Below, piece after piece: positions 8,155 through 14,053 of a DNA stretch of 15,871 nt (the stretch's first letter is position 1; each line of letters opens with the position of its first letter). The DNA is from Bacteroidaceae bacterium (GTDB lineage Bacteria > Bacteroidota > Bacteroidia > Bacteroidales > Bacteroidaceae), in NCBI GenBank assembly GCA_017557475.1, contig JAFYYO010000210.1, positions 1 through 15,871 on the forward strand, written 5' to 3'. A model generated the notes under the pieces. The model saw only the letters and a list, made by a program, of their open reading frames with translations. It had not been told where the DNA came from and searched no databases. The position numbers and the translations under genes are program-made.

Positions 8155-8181
8155 AAGGCCTTCGTTCCGTCCGAAGGCCTT
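8155..8181 (-). terminator. Strong intrinsic terminator facing left
   Basis: AAGGCCTTCG (8155-8164) and CGAAGGCCTT (8172-8181) form a perfect 10-bp stem with a 7-nt loop. On the minus strand the stem runs into TTTTTC; the plus side has no T run. It lies over 350 bp past the outer-membrane protein gene, which already has a terminator at 8477-8510. It is therefore either a second stop or the end of an unrecognised minus-strand RNA. Confidence 0.75.
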
Positions 8182-8318
8182 GAAGGGACCAAATTTTGAC
8201 ATTTTTGCAGGCTAGTGAGTATCAAAAACTTACAAAGAAAGCCACATTAACGCACCAGTAAAAAAGGACAGAAAAGATGTGTTTTAGGGGCAAAAACTGC
8301 CCATTTCATCGACGGATT

Positions 8319-8428
8319 TAACGTGCCTCGTTGGCAAACATAACGTGTTATGATTGCAAACATAACGTGTCTAGTTGACCAACAACACTGGGAGTGTTGG
8401 CAAACTTCACCTGCTTCATCGAACAACT
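8319..8428. repeat. Tandem array of 22-bp units (four or five copies)
   Basis: Units start at 8319, 8341, 8363, 8385 and, more weakly, 8407, each 22 bp apart. The first three begin TAACGTG and end (with variation) GTTGGCAAACA. The fourth keeps GTTGGCAAAC but has a changed first half, and the fifth matches the first at about 13 of 22 positions. Two unit junctions contain TATGTTTG on the minus strand, which resembles a -7 element but has wrong spacing for a -33. The consensus aligns in register with the 15301 array (CAAAC..., CGTG.CTAGTTGAC). The array lies 50 bp beyond the terminator of the outer-membrane protein gene. Confidence 0.85.
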
Positions 8429-8476
8429 AAACAAAAAAGTTGTAAAGTTTTTTCCTGCAATTCCAGGCAGAAAACA

Positions 8477-8510
8477 ATTAAGGCTCAAGGAGAAAACCCT
8501 GAGCCTTAAT
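8477..8510 (-). terminator. Terminator of the outer-membrane barrel gene
   Basis: ATTAAGGCTCA (8477-8487) pairs with TGAGCCTTAAT (8500-8510) over 11 bp, with a further G-rich/C-rich inner pairing. On the minus strand it is followed by TGTTTTC. It begins 27 bp past the stop codon at 8538. Confidence 0.75.
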
Positions 8511-8537
8511 GCTATTAAATTCTTAATGCTGCTTTGC

Positions 8538-9065
8538 TTAGAATGTGTAAGCAATAGTTGCGTAGTGGCTCTTGCCCTTGCCGTCACCATTCTTCGTGAA
8601 TTCCAGAGTGTAGCCAAAAGACCACTTCTTGTTGAGTTGCAAGCCAATACCGTAATCCAAGCCAAAGGCACTGCTGGTAGACACGTCATCTGCAAAGTCC
8701 TTATACAAACCCAAAACATAACCCATATCCAGGTTTGTGTAAGCACGCAGATGGCCATTAGCGAATGAAGGGCTGTAAGCGCGAAGACCTGTCTTGAAGT
8801 TCAAAGCGTCTGCATCTCCAGGAGAATCAAAAGGAGCATCCCACTCAAAGTGAAGAACATCCCAATCCATCGTAAGCCAGTCACAGGTGAAAACCTCTGT
8901 CTGATAGGCTACACCAAGGCCGAAACCTGCTGTTGAAGGACCATAAGAACCCACATTTGCATTAACTGTGAAGTGACCGTCACCAAGATCAAGCTTCCAC
9001 TCTGCGTTTGCGTTCATTGCAAAAGCCATTGCCATTGCAGCAACAAGAAATTTAATTGCCTTCAT
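8538..9065 (-). CDS. Small outer-membrane beta-barrel protein, uncharacterised
   Basis: The 175-aa precursor has a clear signal peptide: MKAIKFLVAAMAMAF is followed by AMNANA, with likely cleavage after residue 21. The mature protein is made of alternating hydrophobic/polar strands with short turns (GSYGPSTAGFGLGVAYQT, LRAYTNLDMGYVLGLYKD, FGLDYGIGLQLNKKWSFGYT) and ends IAYTF, the aromatic C-terminus recognised by the BAM machinery. The length suggests an 8-stranded barrel. I cannot assign a substrate or name. It is monocistronic, with its own consensus promoter and terminator. Confidence 0.8.
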   Translation of the reverse strand: MKAIKFLVAAMAMAFAMNANAEWKLDLGDGHFTVNANVGSYGPSTAGFGLGVAYQTEVFTCDWLTMDWDVLHFEWDAPFDSPGDADALNFKTGLRAYSPSFANGHLRAYTNLDMGYVLGLYKDFADDVSTSSAFGLDYGIGLQLNKKWSFGYTLEFTKNGDGKGKSHYATIAYTF

Positions 9066-9107
9066 AATAAAAGAATTTAGTTAATAATAAGGTTAATTAA
9101 ATCGATG

Positions 9108-9138
9108 CAAATATACACAATCATTCCCTAACCTGCAA
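9108..9138 (-). promoter_or_regulatory. Promoter of the outer-membrane barrel gene
   Basis: Minus-strand TTG (9138-9136), 20 bases, then TATATTTG (9115-9108). The -7 element lies about 42 bp upstream of the ATG at 9065, giving an A/T-rich leader of about 35 nt. Confidence 0.75.
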
Positions 9139-9147
9139 CACTTTTCC

Positions 9148-9169
9148 GATAAAAATGCTTCTTTTTATC
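9148..9169. repeat. A/T-rich inverted repeat between two divergent promoters
   Basis: GATAAAAA (9148-9155) and TTTTTATC (9162-9169) form a perfect 8-bp inverted repeat with a 6-bp centre. It lies between the leftward barrel promoter and the rightward promoter of the 49-aa gene. An operator or a weak bidirectional terminator are both possible. Confidence 0.4.
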
Positions 9170-9198
9170 TATTTTTCTACACAATGTGGCTTCAACTC

Positions 9199-9229
9199 TT
9201 GTTCCGTAAAGGTATTATTTATACCTTTG
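9199..9229 (+). promoter_or_regulatory. Promoter of the 49-aa gene
   Basis: TTG (9199-9201), 20 bases, then TACCTTTG (9222-9229). This is one of the best consensus matches in the window and lies 30 bp before the ATG at 9260, so it supports a real plus-strand transcript. Confidence 0.7.
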
Positions 9230-9259
9230 CAGACAGAAACGACTAAATAACGAAGAACT

Positions 9260-9409
9260 ATGGGACTCGGAACATATTGGGCAAGAAAAGACGACCAAAC
9301 GGACGAACTCAAGACCGTAAAACCTTGGGAAGAGGAAGTAAGTAACGGCGACAAGTACTTCCCTGACCCGAATGGGAAAGAAGAAAGCCCTGCAGAGCAA
9401 GAAGAATAA
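9260..9409 (+). CDS. Hypothetical acidic protein, 49 aa
   Basis: I do not recognise this protein. It begins MGLGTYWARKDDQTDELKTV and continues through KPWEEEVSNGDKYFPDP to an acidic end (KEESPAEQEE). It has no signal peptide or membrane segment, is strongly acidic and is likely cytoplasmic. Support comes from the consensus promoter 30 bp upstream, an ACGAAGAAC purine-rich stretch just before the ATG, and the intact frame. It converges on the CE15 esterase gene with 21 bp between stop codons. A 97-aa frame on the opposite strand is judged to be its shadow. Confidence 0.6.
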   Translation: MGLGTYWARKDDQTDELKTVKPWEEEVSNGDKYFPDPNGKEESPAEQEE

Positions 9410-9430
9410 TTAGGAAACAGATTGCTTCCG

Positions 9431-10702
9431 TCACTTCGAGAAGACCTTGTCGCAGAAGTCAAGGTAGCACTTCCAGTCGTACTCTGTTACATCATGCTTG
9501 CCTGCACGAATATGGTAACCGACATCAAAGTGTTGCGGTTGATGAATAGGTGGTTGCTCTGAAGAGGGAAGACCTTGCATACCATAAAGTCGATAGACAG
9601 GTCCTGCATAGTAGGCACTCAAATACTCTCCCTTCGGATCTGCCCACAAATCATCCTCAGCGCTTGCCACATAGACATATCGAGGAGCCACTAAGGCCAG
9701 GAGTTCATGCTGGTCGAACGGAAGTGCAGCCTCGTTTTCCGAATACATATTGAAGGCTGGGCAGAACCAATGAGGGAAGTTTGCTGTTATGCGAGCCACA
9801 TTCTCGCCGATGACTCGCTTAGCCATAGCTGCGCCTCCACAGCCGGAATCATTCGAGATGACAACCTTGAACCGTTTGTCCTGCACACCTGCCCAAAGCG
9901 AAGTCTTGCCCAATCGCGAGTGTCCTAGCACTACCATACAGCTCTTGTCTATACGTTTCTCCTTCTCTAGATAATCAGCAATACGACTGTACCCCCAAGC
10001 CCAGACGCCTATCGTTCCCCACTCATTCGTGTCACGCGACCCTTCGTTGTAGTTAGGAAAAAGGGGCAACACTCCATAAGAAAGCAAAGCCGGAGAATCG
10101 GGACAGATATCGTGGTAGTTCATCGTAGCTACCGCATAGCCTCGCTGCAATGCCAACTCGTAAGACCAGCGACTCTTCTGCTCTCCTCTTACCCAACTTT
10201 CAGAACCCATCTCTTTCATCAGTTCCTTCGAAAGTGAGGGCAATACATCGTCTTCAAGAGTCGTCGTCTGGTTCCCATGAAAGTTGTAACTCACAATCAC
10301 AGGTACGCGCCCTTTGACGGCATTGGGAATGTAGAGCAGTAGCAAAGCCTGATGCGTCTTGCCGTTCTTGTCCTTGAACTTGAAAAGCACTTGTTTTTGT
10401 GTAGCTAGCCCGCCCATTGCCCCTGAGTTGGAAGCCACGAGTTCATGTTCCACCTTAATGCCTGTATTTCGAGGTGTTATGCCATACTCTTGCTCGCTGA
10501 ACATCTTCAGCAATTCAGGCCTACGCTTCTTCTCCCATTGCTTCGGAGTCTTCACATGACTTCCATCCTCACACCTCAGTACATCAGGAACTCCAAATGC
10601 CGGCACTTTGCCCTCATCATAATTGACGGCTGCATTCTTGTTCTGTCCCGCCATAGTTGCCGCCATCATAAATGCCATCAAAAGGAACTTGACACGTTTC
10701 AT
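9431..10702 (-). CDS. CE15-family glucuronoyl esterase, secreted
   Basis: CE15 enzymes cleave the ester between lignin alcohols and 4-O-methyl-glucuronic acid on xylan. The 423-aa precursor has a signal peptide (MKRVKFLLMAFMMAATMAG, cleaved before Gln20), so the enzyme is probably periplasmic or surface-associated. The alpha/beta-hydrolase nucleophile motif GHSRLGK (260-266) gives Ser262, and His403 in the GKHD segment is the likely catalytic histidine. ISNDSGCGGAA (282-292) follows the nucleophile as in bacterial CE15 proteins; the acidic residue cannot be fixed by eye. It stands alone, with no susC/susD or xylanase neighbour in the window. Relatives sometimes carry an acetyl xylan esterase label. 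Confidence 0.85.
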   Translation of the reverse strand: MKRVKFLLMAFMMAATMAGQNKNAAVNYDEGKVPAFGVPDVLRCEDGSHVKTPKQWEKKRRPELLKMFSEQEYGITPRNTGIKVEHELVASNSGAMGGLATQKQVLFKFKDKNGKTHQALLLLYIPNAVKGRVPVIVSYNFHGNQTTTLEDDVLPSLSKELMKEMGSESWVRGEQKSRWSYELALQRGYAVATMNYHDICPDSPALLSYGVLPLFPNYNEGSRDTNEWGTIGVWAWGYSRIADYLEKEKRIDKSCMVVLGHSRLGKTSLWAGVQDKRFKVVISNDSGCGGAAMAKRVIGENVARITANFPHWFCPAFNMYSENEAALPFDQHELLALVAPRYVYVASAEDDLWADPKGEYLSAYYAGPVYRLYGMQGLPSSEQPPIHQPQHFDVGYHIRAGKHDVTEYDWKCYLDFCDKVFSK

Positions 10703-10745
10703 CTGTATATTATCTTAGTATAGTTATGTCTCGACAAAAATGCGA

Positions 10746-10768
10746 AAGGCAACCTTATCGGCTGCCTT
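10746..10768 (-). terminator. Terminator of tRNA-Ser
   Basis: AAGGCA (10746-10751) pairs with TGCCTT (10763-10768); on the minus strand the stem is followed by TCGCATTTTTG. It begins a few bases past the tRNA 3' end. Confidence 0.55.
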
Positions 10769-10775
10769 CACTCAG

Positions 10776-10860
10776 CGGAGAGAGAGGGATTCGAACCCCC
10801 GGTGCCTCTCAGCACGCCGGTTTTCAAGACCGGTGTAATCGACCACTCTACCATCTCTCC
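10776..10860 (-). tRNA. tRNA-Ser(UGA)
   Basis: On the minus strand GGAGAGA (10860-10854) pairs with TCTCTCC (10783-10777), leaving G as discriminator (10776). The anticodon stem CCGGT/ACCGG encloses the loop CTTGAAA with anticodon UGA (10826-10824). A long variable arm (GCGTGCTGAGAGGCACC) marks a class II serine tRNA. The T arm is GGGGG-TTCGAAT-CCCTC. CCA is not encoded. It reads UCA and related serine codons, and as a UNN reader is a potential MiaA substrate. Confidence 0.96.
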
Positions 10861-10884
10861 AGGTCTCTTCTTAATTTTGCGGTG

Positions 10885-10916
10885 CAAAGGTCGGAAGTTT
10901 TTTTGAACTGTGCAAA
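10885..10916 (-). promoter_or_regulatory. Promoter of tRNA-Ser
   Basis: Minus-strand TTTG (10916-10913), 20 bases, then GACCTTTG (10892-10885), one mismatch from consensus. It lies about 25 bp upstream of the mature tRNA 5' end. Confidence 0.65.
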
Positions 10917-10943
10917 CTTTTCAGGCTTTTTCTTCGCTAAGAG

Positions 10944-11663
10944 TCAGAAAAGCATCTTAATAAGATAAAACACGACTGGCACAAGCAAGCTCGGCAGAAG
11001 GTTGACGGTCTTGCAATCCTTAATGCCAAGTATGCTAAGGCCTGAGCTAATGATAAGCACGCCGCCGACTATGCTCAGCTCAACTCTCATCGGCTCTGGC
11101 ATTCCGTCTCCACAGATGCAACCTATGGCATAGAACAGTCCTTGCCAGCAGAAGAGGACTGGTGCAGCAAGGAGCATTATCCATCCATACGAGGCAGCGA
11201 GCACGGCGGAACTGACGAAGTCGAGCGTCGCATTTGTATATAAGAATGTATTGGCCGACTCGTTCCAGGCCCAACCTTGTGTCGGAGAGAGAGCCGAAAG
11301 CACCGGGCCTACGATGGAGAACGTGCCTATACAATAGAGCAAGCATCCTGTCACGAGTCCTTGAACACTATTGTTCTCCTTATTTGACTTAGCATTCAGG
11401 CGGGCATTCAGTCGGTCAACTCTTCCCGCCAAATCAAGTTTCGTGCCGATTAACCCACCAATTGCAAGGCTGAGGATAAAGAGAACAGGGAACTCGCTCT
11501 TTGCCATATTGGGCAGCGATGCATTCATGCCAAGCACAAGACAGCAAAGCCCCAAGCCATCGAAGAGAGCCTTCTTGTACTTCTCGCCAATGCCTGTGCG
11601 GACTAATGCTCCGAAAGTACTGCCTGCAAGGATAGTAATGGTGTTGATGATTGTCCCTAACAT
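10944..11663 (-). CDS. DUF554 family membrane protein
   Basis: A 239-aa polytopic inner-membrane protein with the DUF554 pattern. It opens MLGTIINTITILAGSTFGAL and contains FPVLFILSLAIGGLIGTKL (about 58-76), the GCLLYCIGTFSIVGPVLSAL segment (about 106-125), an ALDF-like NATLDFVSSAVLAASYGWIM, and a C-terminal NLLPSLLVPVVFYLIK. About seven helices can be drawn. Members are annotated as possible transporters, but no substrate is established. It starts four bases after the BRCT gene, so it is the last gene of a three-gene unit. No clear terminator precedes the tRNA promoter downstream, so read-through is possible. Confidence 0.88.
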   Translation of the reverse strand: MLGTIINTITILAGSTFGALVRTGIGEKYKKALFDGLGLCCLVLGMNASLPNMAKSEFPVLFILSLAIGGLIGTKLDLAGRVDRLNARLNAKSNKENNSVQGLVTGCLLYCIGTFSIVGPVLSALSPTQGWAWNESANTFLYTNATLDFVSSAVLAASYGWIMLLAAPVLFCWQGLFYAIGCICGDGMPEPMRVELSIVGGVLIISSGLSILGIKDCKTVNLLPSLLVPVVFYLIKMLF

Positions 11664-11667
11664 AAGC

Positions 11668-12315
11668 TTATTGCTTTAGCCAATTGAGGAGTTCGCCTTC
11701 GCTAGTCATCACAAAGCGGAAAGCCTGAGCACGACTCTGGTTATACTGCGTCTCAATGTATTGAAGCGTCTCGTCCGTCTTGCCCTCTTGCAAGTGTTGC
11801 AGAGAAGCATCGCTGATGACGAGAGCATCTGTGGTGTCATCGATATAGGCATTCGCATAGATACCACGATTGCCAAGCATTTGATAAAGGTCTGGCTGCA
11901 CATCAGGAGCAAGATAGAGTTCCTTCATATAAAGAGAGTTCTCGTTAGGCTTAAGTTGCAGTTTGCCACCAAGGAAATGCTGGAGTGTCAAGTGGAGGGA
12001 CTTGCTGATTTGCTCAGGCACGATGTATGAACTGTAATGCCCTTCAAAGATGCTCTCGAGGTCGTTCTCGCTTAAGGTTTTGGGGTTGTAACCGTTGAAG
12101 GCAAGCTGAGCAAGTTGCTCAAGAGAACTAGCAGGAACGTCTTTGCCAAGCACGACATAATGCACATTGCGGCTCAGCCCTAGCTTGATGTCTGCTCCAA
12201 GAGTCTGGAGCTTTTGCCGCAAAGACTTTGGCAAGCTGCCGAGCACACAAACAGAGCGACCTGTAAAAGGCGTCTCCTGCTGGAAGTCGGCATTGCTGAA
12301 GAGTTCGTATTGCAT
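11668..12315 (-). CDS. BRCT-domain protein, unknown role
   Basis: The 215-aa protein lacks a signal peptide. Residues about 16-92 read as a BRCT-like domain: PFTGRSVCVLGSLPKSLRQKL (strand-turn-helix), GADIKLGLSRNVHYVVLGKDVP (second strand and phosphate-binding region), then a helix and a KTLSENDLESIF helix. In this fold the domain binds DNA ends or phosphopeptides, as in NAD-dependent ligase and DnaQ-like proteins. The rest (about 95-215) I do not recognise; it contains YANAYIDDTTDALVISD. It is sandwiched, with gaps of 3 and 4 bases, between a lipoprotein and a DUF554 gene, so the context does not explain a DNA role. Confidence 0.7.
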   Translation of the reverse strand: MQYELFSNADFQQETPFTGRSVCVLGSLPKSLRQKLQTLGADIKLGLSRNVHYVVLGKDVPASSLEQLAQLAFNGYNPKTLSENDLESIFEGHYSSYIVPEQISKSLHLTLQHFLGGKLQLKPNENSLYMKELYLAPDVQPDLYQMLGNRGIYANAYIDDTTDALVISDASLQHLQEGKTDETLQYIETQYNQSRAQAFRFVMTSEGELLNWLKQ

Positions 12316-12318
12316 AAT

Positions 12319-13032
12319 CTACTCTTCTTCCTCTTCCTTCTTGGCAGGAAGCTGACGAACGACAATCTCATTGGAAACATCTCCGCTTTTGAGGCGAAGT
12401 GTTGTCTGTCTTCCGTTCTCAGTATCGGTGTTCGGCACAAGTGCGAGATTCACTTTGTACTTACCCTTGAGGTCCGTCGTCTTGTCGAGAGAGAGCCATT
12501 CCGGTTGTTCGTCAACAAAGGTAAGTTCCCAGTTGTCCTCGACCTTGAAGCAAATGGAGTCGCTTGTCCAATGTGCGCTGTCTATCAGTTCAAAGTGAGC
12601 GACCTTTGGGATGATGCCGTACTCGTCGAATGGAGTGTCAGTTTTATAAGCAGGATGCGACACATTAAGTATGCCGAGTTGCACAAAGGGAGAGGAATAG
12701 GAATAGTCATACGACTGAACAAGCACTGTGCCGCTGCGAGTCTCTCCTGTGGTGTTGGGCTCTACTGCCAGGAACACTCTGCATAAGTAACACTTTGAAT
12801 AGTCGTAACTGATGTCCATGTGTGAGTCACCGTTTACGCTTATCCAGTCGGCCGATGGAGTTACAGTCCAACTATCGTAAGTATAGAAGCGAAGCGAGTC
12901 CAACGTCTGATCAGCATAGAGGATAATCGAACTCCCAACGGGAGTGAGTGCATGTCTTTCGGGATCGTTAATACAAGAAACGAGAAAAGAGAACAAACTG
13001 CATGCTAGCAGCAAAGACTTTACCTTATACAT
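12319..13032 (-). CDS. BACON-like lipoprotein
   Basis: The 237-aa precursor has a type II signal: MYKVKSLLLACSLFSFLVSC, with lipidated Cys20 in LVSC. Two immunoglobulin-like BACON-type repeats are visible. The first is at about 45-105 (WTVTPSADWISVNG..., TRSGTVLVQS) and the second at about 155-225 (NWELTFVDEQPEWLSLDK..., GRQTTLRLKSGDVSNEIVVRQ). BACON domains are carbohydrate- or mucin-associated modules of Bacteroidota surface proteins; ligand binding is not shown here. No catalytic domain is attached. The protein ends in KKEEEEE. It is the first gene of the lipoprotein-BRCT-DUF554 unit, driven by a -7 element inside the inverted promoter cassette at 13059-13127. Confidence 0.8.
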   Translation of the reverse strand: MYKVKSLLLACSLFSFLVSCINDPERHALTPVGSSIILYADQTLDSLRFYTYDSWTVTPSADWISVNGDSHMDISYDYSKCYLCRVFLAVEPNTTGETRSGTVLVQSYDYSYSSPFVQLGILNVSHPAYKTDTPFDEYGIIPKVAHFELIDSAHWTSDSICFKVEDNWELTFVDEQPEWLSLDKTTDLKGKYKVNLALVPNTDTENGRQTTLRLKSGDVSNEIVVRQLPAKKEEEEE

Positions 13033-13058
13033 TATATTATATGATATGTTTCAGCGGA

Positions 13059-13066
13059 CAAAGATA
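13059..13066 (-). promoter_or_regulatory. -7 element of the lipoprotein operon
   Basis: Minus-strand TATCTTTG (13066-13059), 27 bp upstream of the ATG. No TTTG is found at the expected -33 distance: that position is occupied by GATT heptads, the same arrangement as in the mirrored cassette at 14038. Confidence 0.5.
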
Positions 13067-13127
13067 TAAAAAGATTAGGGATTAGGGATTAAAGATTCAA
13101 GATTATTTTGTATCTTTGCACAGAAAA
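13059..13127. repeat. Left copy of inverted heptad/promoter cassette
   Basis: This 69-bp segment holds an outward -7 element, six A/T bases, five heptads (GATTAGG, GATTAGG, GATTAAA, GATTCAA, GATTATT at 13073-13107) and an inward TATCTTTGCACA. It matches the reverse complement of 13976-14045 at about 60 of 69 positions with one single-base gap (counted by hand). The two copies bracket the winged-helix and MaoC genes. Confidence 0.8.
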
Positions 13128-13138
13128 GTGTATATTTG
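13107..13138 (+). promoter_or_regulatory. Candidate promoter(s) of the winged-helix gene
   Basis: TTTG (13107-13110), 20 bases, TATATTTG (13131-13138) is a full consensus but would start transcription almost at the GTG codon. A second -7 element, TATCTTTG (13111-13118), corresponds to the MaoC promoter in the mirrored cassette but lacks a good -33. Confidence 0.5.
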
Positions 13139-13142
13139 CAGA

Positions 13143-13490
13143 GTGAATAACATTTACCATAGGGACATTATCGAGATTCTGCTCGAATGTGGACGCAGCG
13201 GATTACGCATCAAGAACGTTGCTCGCAGGATCTATAACAAGCACGCTGACTTCTTTGTGCGTGACCTCGACTACAGCGAGATTCGCGACAATGTCGGGCG
13301 TTACCTTTGGGAGCAGAGCAAACGTAACGAGTCGCCTTTTACTCGCACTCGTTACGGCACCTATGCTATCAAGCCCGACTTTGCCATTCAGCTCGATTTG
13401 TTCCTCGACTTTGTGTATCGAACTGAGACACACAAAGAGCAGGCAAAGCCGACGAGCAACCCTCACCACATTCAATTGGAGCTATTCTAA
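13143..13490 (+). CDS. Small winged-helix-like DNA-binding protein (HARE-HTH type?)
   Basis: With the GTG at 13143 the protein is 115 aa and begins (M)NNIYHRDIIEILLECGRSG. Residues about 5-75 suggest a winged helix: helix DIIEILLEC, then GLRIKNVARRIYNKHADFF, then a long helix IRDNVGRYLWEQSKRNE and a wing SPFTRTRYGTYAIKP. This resembles the HB1/ASXL/HARE-HTH type from memory. The C-terminus ends HIQLELF. No ATG is available in the right place; GTG 13128 is an alternative, and the longer frame from TTG 13116 is rejected because it begins inside a -7 element. The stop overlaps the MaoC stop by four bases (convergent). It may be a transcriptional regulator, possibly of its neighbours; this is inference. 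Confidence 0.65.
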   Translation: MNNIYHRDIIEILLECGRSGLRIKNVARRIYNKHADFFVRDLDYSEIRDNVGRYLWEQSKRNESPFTRTRYGTYAIKPDFAIQLDLFLDFVYRTETHKEQAKPTSNPHHIQLELF

Positions 13491-13954
13491 GCCTTGAAGT
13501 AGTAGATAAATGTGGCCAGTCCCTCAAGGGCTTTCTTTCCTGTTTCCTGAATCTCGATGGTGAACTTGATGGTTGTCTTGATGGCGCCGCGCAGGTTGAC
13601 GAGTTCCTCAAGTTTGGTATGCATGCGAATATGCTGACCGCTCAAGACAGGCATAGCGAACTTCATGCGATCCATTCCGTAGTTCATCATGCGTTCCAGG
13701 TTGTTCACCTCGATGATTTGATCCCACAGATGCGGCAACATGCTCAAGGTCAAGTAGCCATGAGCGATGGTCTGACCGAAGGGACTTTCTTTCTTTGCCT
13801 TCTCTGTATCGACGTGTATCCACTGATGGTCGAGCGTTGCATCTGCAAACATATTGATGCGCTCTTGGCTAAGTTCCACATAATCGCTGACTCCCAACTC
13901 TTGTCCTTCGTACTGCTGGAAGTCTTCAAAGGAATTGATAACTACTTTACTCAT
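13487..13954 (-). CDS. MaoC-like dehydratase / (R)-specific enoyl-CoA hydratase
   Basis: A 155-aa single hot-dog protein. The hydratase signature is FADATLDHQWIHVD (36-49), with the catalytic pair Asp42 and His47, followed by FGQTIAHGYLTLSMLP (59-74). This family hydrates or dehydrates (R)-3-hydroxyacyl thioesters, usually CoA-linked, in fatty acid or polyhydroxyalkanoate metabolism; which substrate is used here is unknown. It is soluble and cytoplasmic. It converges on the winged-helix gene with a 4-bp overlap of stop codons and diverges from the phospholipase D gene across a 99-bp shared promoter region. Confidence 0.9.
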   Translation of the reverse strand: MSKVVINSFEDFQQYEGQELGVSDYVELSQERINMFADATLDHQWIHVDTEKAKKESPFGQTIAHGYLTLSMLPHLWDQIIEVNNLERMMNYGMDRMKFAMPVLSGQHIRMHTKLEELVNLRGAIKTTIKFTIEIQETGKKALEGLATFIYYFKA

Positions 13955-13985
13955 CTTTCTTTTACCTTTTTATCGTTTTCTTGTG

Positions 13986-13993
13986 CAAAGATA
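13986..13993 (-). promoter_or_regulatory. -7 element of the MaoC gene
   Basis: Minus-strand TATCTTTG (13993-13986), 31 bp upstream of the ATG at 13954. No TTTG at the -33 position; that region is heptad sequence. Confidence 0.55.
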
Positions 13994-14037
13994 AGAAATA
14001 ATCCCTAAACTCTAATCCCTAATCCCTAATCTTTTTG

Positions 14038-14045
14038 TACCTTTG
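14038..14045 (+). promoter_or_regulatory. -7 element of the phospholipase D gene
   Basis: TACCTTTG ends eight bases before the ATG at 14054, so the mRNA would have almost no 5' leader. The -33 position is occupied by CCTAATC heptads rather than TTTG. Confidence 0.6.
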
Positions 14046-14053
14046 CACAAGAA

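Larger units (their letters stand above)
13976..14045. repeat. Right copy of inverted heptad/promoter cassette
   Basis: Reverse-oriented partner of 13059-13127. Heptads AATAATC, CCTAAAC, TCTAATC, CCTAATC, CCTAATC fill 13997-14031, followed by five T, a G and the outward TACCTTTG. The inward side carries TATCTTTGCACA for MaoC. Heptad order, phase and distance to the -7 element are the same as in the left copy. Confidence 0.8.

Noticed and set aside
8089..8202. 37-codon minus-strand frame beginning MSKFGPFKAFGRNEG
   Set aside because: It runs straight through the perfect terminator hairpin at 8155-8181, has no promoter or ribosome site and no recognisable features.
8348..8758. 136-aa minus-strand frame overlapping the barrel gene
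   Set aside because: It is a shadow of the barrel gene in another frame and crosses that gene's terminator and part of the 22-bp array.
9169..9462. 97-aa minus-strand frame rich in Ser and Pro
   Set aside because: It lies opposite the 49-aa gene and its consensus promoter, overlaps the CE15 stop, and has no promoter of its own.
10703..10745. Promoter of the CE15 gene
   Set aside because: The stretch before the ATG contains TTTTTG but no TAnnTTTG at a suitable distance, so I could not support a site.
13073..13092. Telomere-like repeat (TTAGGG-like)
   Set aside because: The unit is seven bases (GATTAGG), degenerate and promoter-associated in a bacterial chromosome; the likeness to telomeres is superficial.
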